Part shown: in pieces, positions 21,495-30,601 of the stretch
Layout of the letters: each line of letters begins with the position of its first letter
How positions within the stretch are numbered: the first letter of the stretch is position 1
IMG/VR virus record: IMGVR_UViG_3300006805_000034
Span: 1 to 57,374 of that record
Length of the DNA stretch: 57,374 bases
Strand: one strand, 5' to 3'
Source: a virus
Program-made: the position numbers and the translations under genes
Notes under the pieces: model-generated
Database searches by the model: none
Told to the model about the DNA's origin: nothing
Seen by the model: only the letters and a program-made list of their open reading frames with translations

Positions 21495-24400
21495 GCAGAC
21501 ACCCACGGAAACCGACCCGAAAAGAGGGGTGATGTTTACCAACGGCACGGGCACGGGCAAAACCTTTACCGGGCTGGGCATCATCAAACGGTTTGAGATG
21601 ATGGGCAAAGGCCGCGTATTGATCGTGGTGCCGAGCCAGCAGAAAGTCACCGACTGGAAGAACGAAGGCGCGCGGGTGATGGTCAAGGTGAACCCGCTGA
21701 ACGACACCAATGACGTGGGAGAGGATGTGGTGGCGACGACCTACGCCAATCTGCGCGACAACTGGAAGCTTCAAAGCGAGCCGTGGGACCTGGTGGTGTA
21801 CGATGAAAGCCACTACCTTTCCAGCAATGCCCAGGGCAACGAAGGAGCCAACATACGCGCGCATGAACTGGCCACTAACAAGCCCGGATGGAACCAGATG
21901 GAGAAATGGACGCAGGCAGTGCTGGGACCGCGCCCCAGTCGCCGGGAAGATGAAGCCGCAGCCAAGCGCTACGACAACGCCGCCGAGCAGGCCAGCAAGC
22001 AGATTCAGTACCTAGCCGACACCGCCCCGGACACCAAGGCCGTGTTTTTGAGCGCGACGCCTTTCGCGTATCACAAAAACCTCAAATACGCCGACGGCTT
22101 TCTTTACTCGGCCCCGCCGCGCTCGGACAGCAGCGCCTACAACACGCCGCAGGGCTTTGAGCGCTATTTGGTGGAGAATTTTGGGTACACGATGCGGACC
22201 AACCGCCTCAACTCGCCACCGCCTGAAGTGGACACGGGATTGATGGAACGCGAGTGGGCGGAGCGCCAGTTTCAGCAGGGCAGCATGAGCGGACGCATGA
22301 TTGACGTGCCGTATGATTACAGCCGTGAATTTGTGCTGCTGAACTCGGAAACGGGCCGCCTGCTGGATGAAGGATTCCGCAGTTTGTCGGGATGGGACCC
22401 CGACACGCGGGACCGCTGGCCGGAGCTGACAAGTGCCTTCAACAGCTACTGGCGCAGCAGCAGCAGCGGGTACACAAAGATGATGCAGTTCATGGAGTCC
22501 ATCAAAGTGGCGGACGCCATTGAGCGCATGCAGCAGCACCTTGACATGGGGCGCAAGATTGTGCTGTTCCATTCCTACAACAACGCCGATCCGCTGCACC
22601 CGTTCCAGTTGAGCTATCTGGCACCGGCTTACCGCAATGATCCTGCCGAGCAGATCGGGGAACGGCAGATGCTGGAGCAGCAGACCCGCGACTGGATGTC
22701 GGCGCACCCCAAACTGGTGCAGATGAATTTCCGACGTTTGCAAAATCCTCGTGCCCTAGTGGCGCAGGAGTTTGGGGACCGGGTGAAATTCTTCAACGGG
22801 GAAGTGGGCAAGAAAGACCGCGCAGCGGCGATCACGCAGTTTAACGACGACAACAGCGGCGTGGACATCTTCATGGTGCAGACCGATGCCGGCAAGGAAG
22901 GTATCAGCCTGCATGATACCACGGGCAAAAAGCAGCGCGTGCTGATGAACGCCAGCCTGCCGGTGAAACCGACTGATGCCATCCAGGAGGAAGGGCGCAT
23001 TTACCGCATCGGCGTGCTTTCGAATGCCATCCAGGAGTATCTGGTGCTGCACACCAACATGGAGCGCAGCGCCTTCGGCAGCAAGATCAGCCAGCGCACG
23101 GGCACCGTGGAAAACATGGCCTTAGGCCAGATGGCGCGCACGCTGACGGATTCCTTTAAATCCGGCTATCTGAACGCGCACGGCGAAGATCCGAGCCGGG
23201 AGCAGGGGCTTGGCGGCAAGGAGCAGGACAAGGCCGAGCTGCTGGGGGACGACTTCACCCGCGCCAAATCCTATTACTTTGGACGCATGAAGAAAACCAG
23301 CCGCAACAAGGCGGCTGAAGGGCAGGACTATTTTGCCACCCCGGAGCCGCTGGGGCTGGTGATGGTGCGCATGCTGGGAGCCAAGCCGGGCATGGACCTG
23401 CTGGAGCCGAGTGCCGGGCACGGAGCCATTGGGCGGTGGTTTCCTGACACCACGGCCAACAAGTTCATCGAGCCGAGTCGTACGCTGGCGGATGAACTGC
23501 GCATCAAGGTGGCGTCTGGGAAGGTGGAAGTGCAGCCTTTCGAGGATCTGCACATCATGAACAAATTCGACGGCGTGGCGATGAACCCGCCGTTTGGCAC
23601 GGCGGGCAAGCTGGCCATTGAGCACCTGGCCAAGGCCAGCAGGCACCTGCGCCAGGGCGGGCGCATGGTGGCCATCATTCCCGAAGGGCCGGCGATGCAG
23701 AAGCGCTTTGATGCCTGGCTGGAGGGCGAAGGGGCTGACATGCACCTGCGCGCATCCTACGGGTTGCCGACAGTAACATTTGAACGGGCGGGCACGAGCG
23801 TGAAAACGCGGTTGGTGGTGCTGGATAAAGCCGACCTGTGGACGGTGAGGCATGAGCCTGAAACAGGGACGTATGCCGCCTATGACAGTTTTGGCGAAAA
23901 GCGCCGGTCATACAAAGGTGGGGAGAAAACGTTGCGGGATCTGGCGGAAACCAATCCTGAGTTTATTGGCTGGCAGGATCAGGCGAATTTCCAAAATCGC
24001 AGCCCCCGCGAGATTGAGGCCGAGAACGTGAAGGAATTCTTTGACGAGATCGAGAACCTTGAAGCACCGCCGCGCATCGTCAAAACGGTGGCGACGGGGG
24101 CTTTGGATTCGGAAACTACATGGACGCCGCCTTATCCAGGTGCGCCCAATCCCAGCATTGCCGAGGCAATGCAAAACATGCAGCAGCAAAACCAAAGAGT
24201 GCCGAGCATGGCCCCTGCGGCACCCGTAGTCACCCCAGCCGCCGCTGCTTCCAATCCTTACGAGTCCGCGCAGACGCTGCACGCGAAAAAGGGCGTGATG
24301 ACCTACGTGGCCAAGATGTCGCGCCGCTTGAGTGATGCCACCTACCAGAGCGAGAAGAACCGCGCCAAGAAGTTTGGCGGGTACTACTCCGCCTTCAAAG

Positions 24401-27400
24401 GCAGCGGAGCCATTCCAGGATTCCAGTTTGAAAGTGCTGACAAACGCGATGCGTTCGTGGGTGGGTACACAGAGTCGGCACCTTTGAGCAGCCCGAGGAA
24501 GCAGATGCCGATTTTGAAGACGATTGAGAAGGTGCAGGAGTGGTCTCAAGCGGAGAACAAGAAAGAGGTGCTGGATCAACTGCCGGAGGATTTGCAGGCG
24601 AAGATCGAAGCGGATGAGCGCTGGCAGTGGCTGGAGAAGCATGATGCGAGCGAGGAGTTTGCGCCGTGGTATCCAGAGCCCTACCGGACGGCAAGTCGGG
24701 TGTATGCCGACCTTTCAGCGCGTCAGGCGGCAGATGAAGAGCTGACGGCCGCTGAAGACAAGGCGATGGACAAGGCGCATGACAAGCTGCTGGCCTGGGA
24801 GATGGCCGGCGGCCCGTGGAATCATGTGCTGGCGACGTATGAGCCGGAGATTGAGGCGCGGATGAAAGAAGTGATTGCGCAGATTGAGGCGACGGGGCGC
24901 TGGGAATGGGACAAGCGGGAGAGGGCGTTTGTGGCGACGGATGAGGACAATGAGCAGGTGCTGTACAGTCCGAGGAAGCAGGGGGGTGCCAAGACGGAGA
25001 AAGAAGTGTTTGATCACCGGCTGGCGGTGGCAAAGGCGGAGATTGAGAAGGACATGAGCGAGGGCGTGGTGCCGCGTGGAGTGCGTTCTTTTGCGGAACT
25101 GCATGACTCGGTGGATGCCAATGAGTACGTGAATGACAAGGAGCGGCCCGACCGGATGATTGGCCCGATGGGCACGGCGCAGGGCTGGCGTGCTCAGGAG
25201 TATGTGAATTTTACCAATAAGTTGATTGAGGCGCTGGATGAGTGGCTGAAACAAGGGGGTGCGGCCGGAAGCCAGAACACGCTAAAGCGTGAACAACGTA
25301 CGGGGATTGATGAGGCGGCGCATGAGGCGGCGACGTCGCCGAGGAATGATTTGGCGGAGCCGACGGCGGCGCAGAAGGAGGCGGGGAATTATGCCATGGG
25401 GCATGCTGTCATTGGTGGGCATGAGATTTCGATTGAGAATCCGGCGGGGTCGAGGCGCAGGCCGGAGTGGCCGGTGCTGAGGGATCACTATGGGTACCTG
25501 AAGGGCACGAAGGGGCAGGACGGGGACCAGGTGGACTTGTTTGTGAAGCCGGGGACGCCGGCGGACTATGCGGGGCCGGTGCATGTGGTGCGGCAGAATG
25601 TGGTGGAGGGGGGAGATGATGCTGGATCCTTGATGCTGGATGCTGGATCCAGAACCGGAGCCGGAGCGGGCAAGAGTGCCCGCGCTCCACTGAGGGCGAC
25701 GGGGAAGCTGGATGAGTACAAGGTGATGCTGGGGTATCCGACGGCGGCGGAGGCGCGGGCGGCGTATCTGCGCAACTACACGCCCGGCTGGCCGGGGCTG
25801 GCGAAGCTGACGACGCACACGATGCCGGAGTTTGAGGTGATCAAGCGGAGCGTGTTTGGCGGCGATGCGGGGGCGAGGGCGACGGACAAGGCGCTTGCGA
25901 GCGCCCAGAAGCAGGGGCAGGGTGGAGGCATGGCCAATCCCGACAAGGCCGATCAATCTCAAGCCATCCAACCCGCTTTGTTTGCCCGGCTCAAGGGTTC
26001 AAAGACGTTGTATCCTGTTCGTGACTTGGATGATGTGGCCAAAAAAGCCTCATGGATGAAGGTGAGATACCAATCCCGCCCGATAGTCGAGATTGTGACC
26101 AGCGATGGGATTGTGCGAGGGGTGAGTGATGAACAAGGTGTTATTCGTGAACCGAATGGCACCGTGATCTGGAACCCGTTTGATGATGAAAATACCGACC
26201 TGCTGGCGGCACCCCGCAAGCAGGGGAAGGCGCTGGAGATGATGGCGAAGGCGGACTGGGGGCGGATTGACAAGGCTCTTACGGGGCGGCTGGCGCAGGC
26301 GGTGACGGATGCGGCGCAGTGGATCAAGAAGCAGGCGCTGCCGGGTGAGGCGCAGGTGAACCCCGTGGATGCGGCGCTGGAGCTGCTGGCGGGGTGGAGG
26401 GTGGAAGGGCAGGCGGCTATGGGCGGGGTGAAACTGAAGCCAGACCAGAGGCAGGAGCTCATGGCTCAGACCCGGCGGCAGATGCGCCGGGCGTGGAACT
26501 ATGCGCAGCGGCAACTGGTGCCGGATGCCTCCCTGCCGGCGGATGTGCTGGCCAAAAAGCGCGAGATGACGATGAACCAGGGGCTGAGCAATGAGGTGGC
26601 GCTGGACATCGGCAAACGGGCGCTGGCGGGCAAACCGAAGCTGTCCGACCTGGTGGTGGGTGAGGCGCAGCAGAATCCAGAGATCCGGCGCAAGATGTTC
26701 CTGGCGATGAACCCGCGAATTGACAGCGGAGTGACGATGGACAGCCTCAATCCCGAAGAGCGGCGGGTGGCGGAGGCTTTACTGAAGCTGCGCGACGACC
26801 TGGGAAAACGCATGGTGAAGGCGGGACGGATCGGACTGCAGACGTATGAAGCGATGCGGGAGGGCACGAGCCACTACTATGACCATGACGTGAAGCGGGA
26901 GAAATCCCTGCTGCGGCAGATGAGTCTGGGGCTGCGCAACTTGTTTGCCCAGACGGCCACGGCGTATCACATCGTGGACACGCAGACGAAGCAGCCGGAT
27001 GGCAGTCCGGCGCTGGTGATGCACCCTGGAAGCCGGAACCGGCCGACGTATCGCTTTGAGACGCAGGAGCAGATGCGCGGGTGGTACGAGGAGTTCATCA
27101 AGGACCAGATTTTGCAGGCGGCGGAGAAGGGCAACGCCGGGCGCTACCCGTGGATGACGCAGGCGGACAAGGCGGCGCTGATGGGCGTGACGCGGGACAG
27201 CCTGAACAATCCGGGCCGGATGAGCGCCGAGCAGCGCGCGGTGGTGTCGCGCCTGCAGGAGCAGCTCCGGGCCCGCTTTGAGAAGCGGATGCCGCTGAGC
27301 TACGACGAGCACAGCAAGGCGGGGCTGATTGAAGACCCGTTTTACTCGGTGGCCCGACAGATCGCCGAGATGGGGCATGACGTGGCGACTGCGGAGTTTT

Positions 27401-29232
27401 TCAACTACATCGATTCCGTGCCGGACTACGTGCGGGATGCACCCACGATCGGCTACACGGAGATGCCTGACACGGCCAAACTGGGAGCGCTGGCCGGGAA
27501 GTACGTGCGGGATGACGTGGCGGCCGAGGTGCAGCAACTGACCGAGCTGCCAGGGCTGGGCATGAAATTCTATGATGCGCTGCTGGGGCTGTTCAAAACC
27601 GGCAAGACGGTGCTCAACCCCGGAAGCCACGGGCGCAACATCGTGGGCAACATCGCCTTTGCGCATCTGGCGGGGAGCAATCCGCTGAACCCCGGCAATG
27701 CCACGTACTACGCCGAGGCGCTGCGCGTGCTGCGGGACGGCGGCGAGGCCTACCGGGAGATGTATGAGAACGGCGTGCTGGGCGGCGACTTCCTGACCGG
27801 GGAAGTGAAGCGCAGCCTGCGGCAGCTGGTGCCGGATGCGGACACGGTGCTGCGGGAGGCCGAGAACGGCAACATGACTTGGCTGTACGGGCCCAAGGAG
27901 CACATGGCGCGGCGCTGGCAGGGCTTGCTGAAAACGCCCGGGAAGGCACTGGACATTGCAGCCACGGCCTGGCGGCTGGAGGATGACATTTACAAAGCAG
28001 CGGCCTACCTCAAGGCGAAGGGCATGGGCATGACCAGCAAAGAAGCAGCGGAGCACGTGCGCGAGTGGTTCCCCTACTACGACAAGGGGACGAGCGGCAC
28101 GCTCAAGGCGCTGGGACGCTTTGCCTTCCCGTTCCTGAGCTTCAAGCGGGAGAGTTTCCGCATTCTGAAAAACGGGCTGACGAAGAAGCCGCTGGCAACG
28201 ATCGCCACGCTGGCGCTGCCGAGGCTGCTGACGCAGATCGCGCTGACGACGGCCGAGATGCGCCTGCTGATGTGGACGCTGGGCCTGGGGCTCAAGGACG
28301 AGCGAGACAAGGAAGACGTGATGAAGGCGCTGAAGGGTCGGGCCGGACGCCTGCTGAGCCCGATTGCGGGGGATTCAAGCCTCTTCAGCATTTTGCTGCC
28401 GTGGCGGGATGACAACGGGGGACTGCAGCAGTGGGACCTGAGCAACACGCATCCCTTTGGCGACTGGCTGGCCACGCGCATCGAGGACGCCGAGAGCAAG
28501 GAGCCGTGGCTGGCACGGCAGGCGCGTGAGATGCTGACGGGATCGCCGTTGTTGGGGCTGCTGACAGAGACTGCCTTCAATAAGGATGGATTCACCGGGC
28601 GGCGGATTTATGAGGATGACATGAGCAGCGGCGAAGCCACCGGCAAGCTAGTGGAACATGCGTTTACGGAACTGGCACCACCGATCACGCCCACGGTATC
28701 GCTACCGAACGGCGTGAAGCTGGAGGGCACGAGCGCGCGCACGATCCGGAAAGCCTTTGAGCAGAGCCCGAGCAAGCTGGCCCCGGCGCGGAATCCGACG
28801 CAGGCGCTGATCCGCACGCTGGTGGGGCTGGATGTGCGGCCCGCGGACCCGAACCTGTATGAGGACGTGGCGAAGTATCGGGAGAAGAACAAGCTGCCGG
28901 CGGTGCCGCGGGGGCAGCAGTTCCCGAGCGATGCCGTGGGCCGTGCGCGGGCGGAGCTGTACCGCCTTCTCATTCATCCGGAGGTGGATGTGCCGGCGGT
29001 GAAGGCGCAACTGGAGGTGCTGACGAAGCACGGGGCGAAGATCCCGAGCGTGCAGGATTTGTTTAAGGATCGGCAGCCGCAGGATGTGATGAGGCTGAAG
29101 AAGCACCAGGCGCGCTGGATGAACCAACTGCCGCCGGAGGCGCGGCGGGTGCTGGAGGCGGCGCAGGCGCAGCAGAGTGGGGCGAAGCCGAAGGCGCTGG
29201 ATGCGATGGCGAAGGCGCGGGCGGGTGGGTGA
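21409..29232 (+). CDS. Giant polyvalent protein: SNF2-like helicase, DNA methyltransferase, InPase-like and C-terminal virion domains
   Basis: 2,607 residues. Helicase: Walker A NGTGTGKTFTG (about 45-55), DESH box (about 132), motif III SATPF (about 216), and C-terminal QTDAGKEGISLHD with EEGRIYRIG (about 490-530). N6-type DNA methyltransferase: LLEPSAGHGAIG (about 665) and NPPFG (about 726). InPase-like domain about 1324-1480 (MGHAVIGGHEISIENPAGS, HYGYLKGT.GQDGDQVDLF, KVMLGYPTAAEARAAYL). C-terminus: NPGSHGRNIVGNIAFAHLAG (about 2070) and GRFAFPFLSFKRESFR (about 2237), as in large polyvalent phage proteins. Such proteins are packaged and delivered to counter host defence or act in early infection (known for the class, inferred here). 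The ATG has no upstream partner stop and may be a frameshift junction. Confidence 0.85.
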   Translation: MRESIAKSLPMLLPQQQDDVLKTERRFFEQTPTETDPKRGVMFTNGTGTGKTFTGLGIIKRFEMMGKGRVLIVVPSQQKVTDWKNEGARVMVKVNPLNDTNDVGEDVVATTYANLRDNWKLQSEPWDLVVYDESHYLSSNAQGNEGANIRAHELATNKPGWNQMEKWTQAVLGPRPSRREDEAAAKRYDNAAEQASKQIQYLADTAPDTKAVFLSATPFAYHKNLKYADGFLYSAPPRSDSSAYNTPQGFERYLVENFGYTMRTNRLNSPPPEVDTGLMEREWAERQFQQGSMSGRMIDVPYDYSREFVLLNSETGRLLDEGFRSLSGWDPDTRDRWPELTSAFNSYWRSSSSGYTKMMQFMESIKVADAIERMQQHLDMGRKIVLFHSYNNADPLHPFQLSYLAPAYRNDPAEQIGERQMLEQQTRDWMSAHPKLVQMNFRRLQNPRALVAQEFGDRVKFFNGEVGKKDRAAAITQFNDDNSGVDIFMVQTDAGKEGISLHDTTGKKQRVLMNASLPVKPTDAIQEEGRIYRIGVLSNAIQEYLVLHTNMERSAFGSKISQRTGTVENMALGQMARTLTDSFKSGYLNAHGEDPSREQGLGGKEQDKAELLGDDFTRAKSYYFGRMKKTSRNKAAEGQDYFATPEPLGLVMVRMLGAKPGMDLLEPSAGHGAIGRWFPDTTANKFIEPSRTLADELRIKVASGKVEVQPFEDLHIMNKFDGVAMNPPFGTAGKLAIEHLAKASRHLRQGGRMVAIIPEGPAMQKRFDAWLEGEGADMHLRASYGLPTVTFERAGTSVKTRLVVLDKADLWTVRHEPETGTYAAYDSFGEKRRSYKGGEKTLRDLAETNPEFIGWQDQANFQNRSPREIEAENVKEFFDEIENLEAPPRIVKTVATGALDSETTWTPPYPGAPNPSIAEAMQNMQQQNQRVPSMAPAAPVVTPAAAASNPYESAQTLHAKKGVMTYVAKMSRRLSDATYQSEKNRAKKFGGYYSAFKGSGAIPGFQFESADKRDAFVGGYTESAPLSSPRKQMPILKTIEKVQEWSQAENKKEVLDQLPEDLQAKIEADERWQWLEKHDASEEFAPWYPEPYRTASRVYADLSARQAADEELTAAEDKAMDKAHDKLLAWEMAGGPWNHVLATYEPEIEARMKEVIAQIEATGRWEWDKRERAFVATDEDNEQVLYSPRKQGGAKTEKEVFDHRLAVAKAEIEKDMSEGVVPRGVRSFAELHDSVDANEYVNDKERPDRMIGPMGTAQGWRAQEYVNFTNKLIEALDEWLKQGGAAGSQNTLKREQRTGIDEAAHEAATSPRNDLAEPTAAQKEAGNYAMGHAVIGGHEISIENPAGSRRRPEWPVLRDHYGYLKGTKGQDGDQVDLFVKPGTPADYAGPVHVVRQNVVEGGDDAGSLMLDAGSRTGAGAGKSARAPLRATGKLDEYKVMLGYPTAAEARAAYLRNYTPGWPGLAKLTTHTMPEFEVIKRSVFGGDAGARATDKALASAQKQGQGGGMANPDKADQSQAIQPALFARLKGSKTLYPVRDLDDVAKKASWMKVRYQSRPIVEIVTSDGIVRGVSDEQGVIREPNGTVIWNPFDDENTDLLAAPRKQGKALEMMAKADWGRIDKALTGRLAQAVTDAAQWIKKQALPGEAQVNPVDAALELLAGWRVEGQAAMGGVKLKPDQRQELMAQTRRQMRRAWNYAQRQLVPDASLPADVLAKKREMTMNQGLSNEVALDIGKRALAGKPKLSDLVVGEAQQNPEIRRKMFLAMNPRIDSGVTMDSLNPEERRVAEALLKLRDDLGKRMVKAGRIGLQTYEAMREGTSHYYDHDVKREKSLLRQMSLGLRNLFAQTATAYHIVDTQTKQPDGSPALVMHPGSRNRPTYRFETQEQMRGWYEEFIKDQILQAAEKGNAGRYPWMTQADKAALMGVTRDSLNNPGRMSAEQRAVVSRLQEQLRARFEKRMPLSYDEHSKAGLIEDPFYSVARQIAEMGHDVATAEFFNYIDSVPDYVRDAPTIGYTEMPDTAKLGALAGKYVRDDVAAEVQQLTELPGLGMKFYDALLGLFKTGKTVLNPGSHGRNIVGNIAFAHLAGSNPLNPGNATYYAEALRVLRDGGEAYREMYENGVLGGDFLTGEVKRSLRQLVPDADTVLREAENGNMTWLYGPKEHMARRWQGLLKTPGKALDIAATAWRLEDDIYKAAAYLKAKGMGMTSKEAAEHVREWFPYYDKGTSGTLKALGRFAFPFLSFKRESFRILKNGLTKKPLATIATLALPRLLTQIALTTAEMRLLMWTLGLGLKDERDKEDVMKALKGRAGRLLSPIAGDSSLFSILLPWRDDNGGLQQWDLSNTHPFGDWLATRIEDAESKEPWLARQAREMLTGSPLLGLLTETAFNKDGFTGRRIYEDDMSSGEATGKLVEHAFTELAPPITPTVSLPNGVKLEGTSARTIRKAFEQSPSKLAPARNPTQALIRTLVGLDVRPADPNLYEDVAKYREKNKLPAVPRGQQFPSDAVGRARAELYRLLIHPEVDVPAVKAQLEVLTKHGAKIPSVQDLFKDRQPQDVMRLKKHQARWMNQLPPEARRVLEAAQAQQSGAKPKALDAMAKARAGG
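21411..21419 (+). repeat. Short GA run at the giant-ORF junction
   Basis: GAGAGAGAG. Adding one GA unit (or removing one base) would fuse the two giant ORFs as ...MKVADERESIAKSLPMLLP. Confidence 0.6.
25273..25302 (+). repeat. In-frame B element
   Basis: CACGCTAAAGCGTG core, translated NTLKREQRT, just before the InPase-like domain. Confidence 0.9.
25617..25692 (+). repeat. K and D elements inside the InPase-like domain
   Basis: K (GGATGCTGGATCC type, 25617-25652) and D (25662-25692) add about 25 residues (DDAGSLMLDAGSRTGAGAGK then SARAPL) in a loop of the domain. Confidence 0.85.
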
Positions 29233-29267
29233 GGGGACGCTGGGCCGAGTGGAGCGAATCAGTTTGG

Positions 29268-29292
29268 CAAAGGAATGAAGGAGCAAAGGAAT
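29268..29292 (+). repeat. E element
   Basis: Family E copy between the giant ORF and the next gene; the ATG at 29298 follows within 6 bases. Confidence 0.8.
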
Positions 29293-29297
29293 AACCC

Positions 29298-29735
29298 ATG
29301 ACTCAAAAGACTCAAAGCTTCGCCATCGGAACTCGTTGCCGTCGCAAGAATCCGTTTATTCTATATCACTGGTCGCCACGGTGCAGGAGGGAATCAATCC
29401 TGCGCAACGGGCTTGTTGTTGGCAGTAAACACGCAATTCACTCAAATGGCTGGAGAGCTACCTATCTCTGCTTCTCGGACAGTCCTTCGTTTGGGTGGGC
29501 TTATAGCGCCGACACCAGCAAAACAAAAGGCGAATGGGACCTGTGGATGGTTTGGAGTACTGGGCTGAGCAGTCTATTTTACCGCTCTGATCATCATGGC
29601 CAGATGCCAGCCGAATACCGAACCAAGCACAACGTTGCCAAGAAGAATCTTTGGCTTGTGGGTTCTAGATCAAGGGCGAAGGGGAAGGGGAAGGGGAAGG
29701 GCCGAGCGGCGCGAATCCATTTGGCAAAGGAATGA
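29298..29735 (+). CDS. Possible ADP-ribosyltransferase-like small protein
   Basis: 145 residues. The opening ILYHWSPRCRRESILRNGLV matches the start of small ART or Tpt1/KptA-like folds (LYH...S...ILR.GL, the NAD-contacting His and following helix). It continues with TYLCFSDSPSFGWAYS and a Tyr/Trp-rich C-terminal half. Base composition is lower in GC than the flanks. The Lys/Gly tail (SRAKGKGKGKGRAARIHLAK) and stop come from a GGGAAG hexamer tract and a family E element. Function is tentative: modifying host protein or nucleic acid, or a toxin-like factor. Confidence 0.5.
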   Translation: MTQKTQSFAIGTRCRRKNPFILYHWSPRCRRESILRNGLVVGSKHAIHSNGWRATYLCFSDSPSFGWAYSADTSKTKGEWDLWMVWSTGLSSLFYRSDHHGQMPAEYRTKHNVAKKNLWLVGSRSRAKGKGKGKGRAARIHLAKE

Positions 29736-29750
29736 AGGAGCAAGGGAATG
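29678..29750 (+). repeat. GGGAAG hexamer tract and E element
   Basis: About four GGGGAA units (29678-29701), then E (29719-29750), which provides the TGA stop of the upstream gene. Confidence 0.8.
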
Positions 29751-29756
29751 GACGGA

Positions 29757-29912
29757 ACCGGAGGTGGACAGGATTGACGAGGCGATTCTCGTCCTCGCCC
29801 TGCGGGCTCCTTGCAGTCGTCTGTCTCGCTACCGCTCGGCTCACAGAATTACAGCATTTCAGGATTGGGGATGGAGCCGGAGACGGACACGCTGAAGCGT
29901 GAACAACGTACG
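29757..29912 (+). repeat. F element split by about 65 bases, then B element
   Basis: The left half of F (GGACAGGATTGAC) ends at 29778 and the right half (AGAATTACAGCATTTCAGG) resumes at 29845. Between them is a separate sequence rich in CTCG. B follows at 29884-29912. Part of the gap 29736-29949, where I see no gene. Confidence 0.75.
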
Positions 29913-29913
29913 G

Positions 29914-29946
29914 AAAACGCCACCGGGGGTGAGCCGGTGGCGTTTT
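29914..29946. terminator. Bidirectional intrinsic terminator
   Basis: 13-bp perfect stem AAAACGCCACCGG / CCGGTGGCGTTTT with a 7-base loop. A and T tracts on the two sides let it act in both directions. It lies 4 bases beyond the stop of the last gene of the leftward operon and downstream of the rightward giant-gene transcript. Confidence 0.9.
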
Positions 29947-29949
29947 GGT

Positions 29950-30105
29950 TTATCTCTTCGGCCTTGACTTGCGGGCGACTTTATCGAGCCAGCCTTGGAA
30001 CTGGGCCAGGGTGCCCCGCATGCGATAGCGGAAACCGGCTGGCTGTCTGAGTTGTTTGGCCTGCTCGCCTGCCTGTGCAAGCTGCTGATGGAGGAGAAGT
30101 TTCAT
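29950..30105 (-). CDS. 51-residue basic protein, last gene of leftward operon
   Basis: MKLLLHQQLAQAGEQAKQLR, then QPAGFRYRMRGTLAQFQGWL and DKVARKSRPKR. Helical and strongly basic, so possibly nucleic-acid binding. The stop is immediately followed by the terminator at 29914-29946, which supports the frame. No family recognised. Confidence 0.6.
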   Translation of the reverse strand: MKLLLHQQLAQAGEQAKQLRQPAGFRYRMRGTLAQFQGWLDKVARKSRPKR

Positions 30106-30171
30106 GGGCGTGGACTTCCCCAGGGTGGCAGACGGGCGGGAGTGCCTGTGCTGGACGGGCTGGGGAAAGGG

Positions 30172-30492
30172 TCAACGCTTTCGCAAAGGAAAGGTGAAGG
30201 TGATAGGCGCGACGCTTCGGGGGGCGGGCGCTCGACTTAGCGCGAAAACAGCAAGCTCAACGGTGTGCATGTTGTCGCCGTAAACGTCCCAAAAATACTC
30301 CATCTTTGGGCCGTTGCTGTATCGCAGGAATGCCGGATATTCCGGGTCGTTATTGCAACGAACCCGTACTTCAGGCTTCGTGTCTGGCCTTGGATGTGGC
30401 GGCATGTAGTCTGGCACAATTTCGCAGTTTTTGTGCCATGGTTGGTCAAGTAGCAGTGCGAGAAGCTTTTCAAGATTGATCTCGGCTTTCAT
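30172..30492 (-). CDS. Hypothetical protein of leftward operon
   Basis: 106 residues from MKAEINLEKLLALLLDQPWH. Includes CEIVPDYMPPHPRPDTKPEV and a compact region with RVRCNNDPEYPAFLRYSNGP, then an aromatic-rich stretch (KMEYFWDVYGD). The start overlaps the stop of the 34-residue membrane peptide upstream (ATGA). Less GC-rich than the phage core. Function unknown. Confidence 0.65.
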   Translation of the reverse strand: MKAEINLEKLLALLLDQPWHKNCEIVPDYMPPHPRPDTKPEVRVRCNNDPEYPAFLRYSNGPKMEYFWDVYGDNMHTVELAVFALSRAPAPRSVAPITFTFPLRKR

Positions 30493-30593
30493 TTGCGCAG
30501 CAGGGTGAAGAGGAGGATGAGCAGGCCGGTGAGGAGTCCGGCGTAGAGTCCGCCTAGGGTGGCGGGAGGGAGATCGGGGGAGAGGAGGATCAT
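30489..30593 (-). CDS. 34-residue membrane peptide
   Basis: MILLSPDLPPATLGGLYAGL followed by LTGLLILLFTLLRK: one hydrophobic helix with a basic end. ATGA overlap with the downstream gene and 8 bases after the upstream stop fit a coupled operon gene. A membrane partner for its neighbours, or a small holin-like or regulatory peptide, is possible. Confidence 0.6.
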   Translation of the reverse strand: MILLSPDLPPATLGGLYAGLLTGLLILLFTLLRK

Positions 30594-30601
30594 GGGGTAG
30601 A

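Noticed and set aside
24227-24237. TAGTCACCCCA copy inside the giant ORF
   Set aside because: It codes for a VVTP stretch in a Pro/Ala linker that also occurs as TCGTCACCCCA near 17010; likely coincidence, not the intergenic motif.
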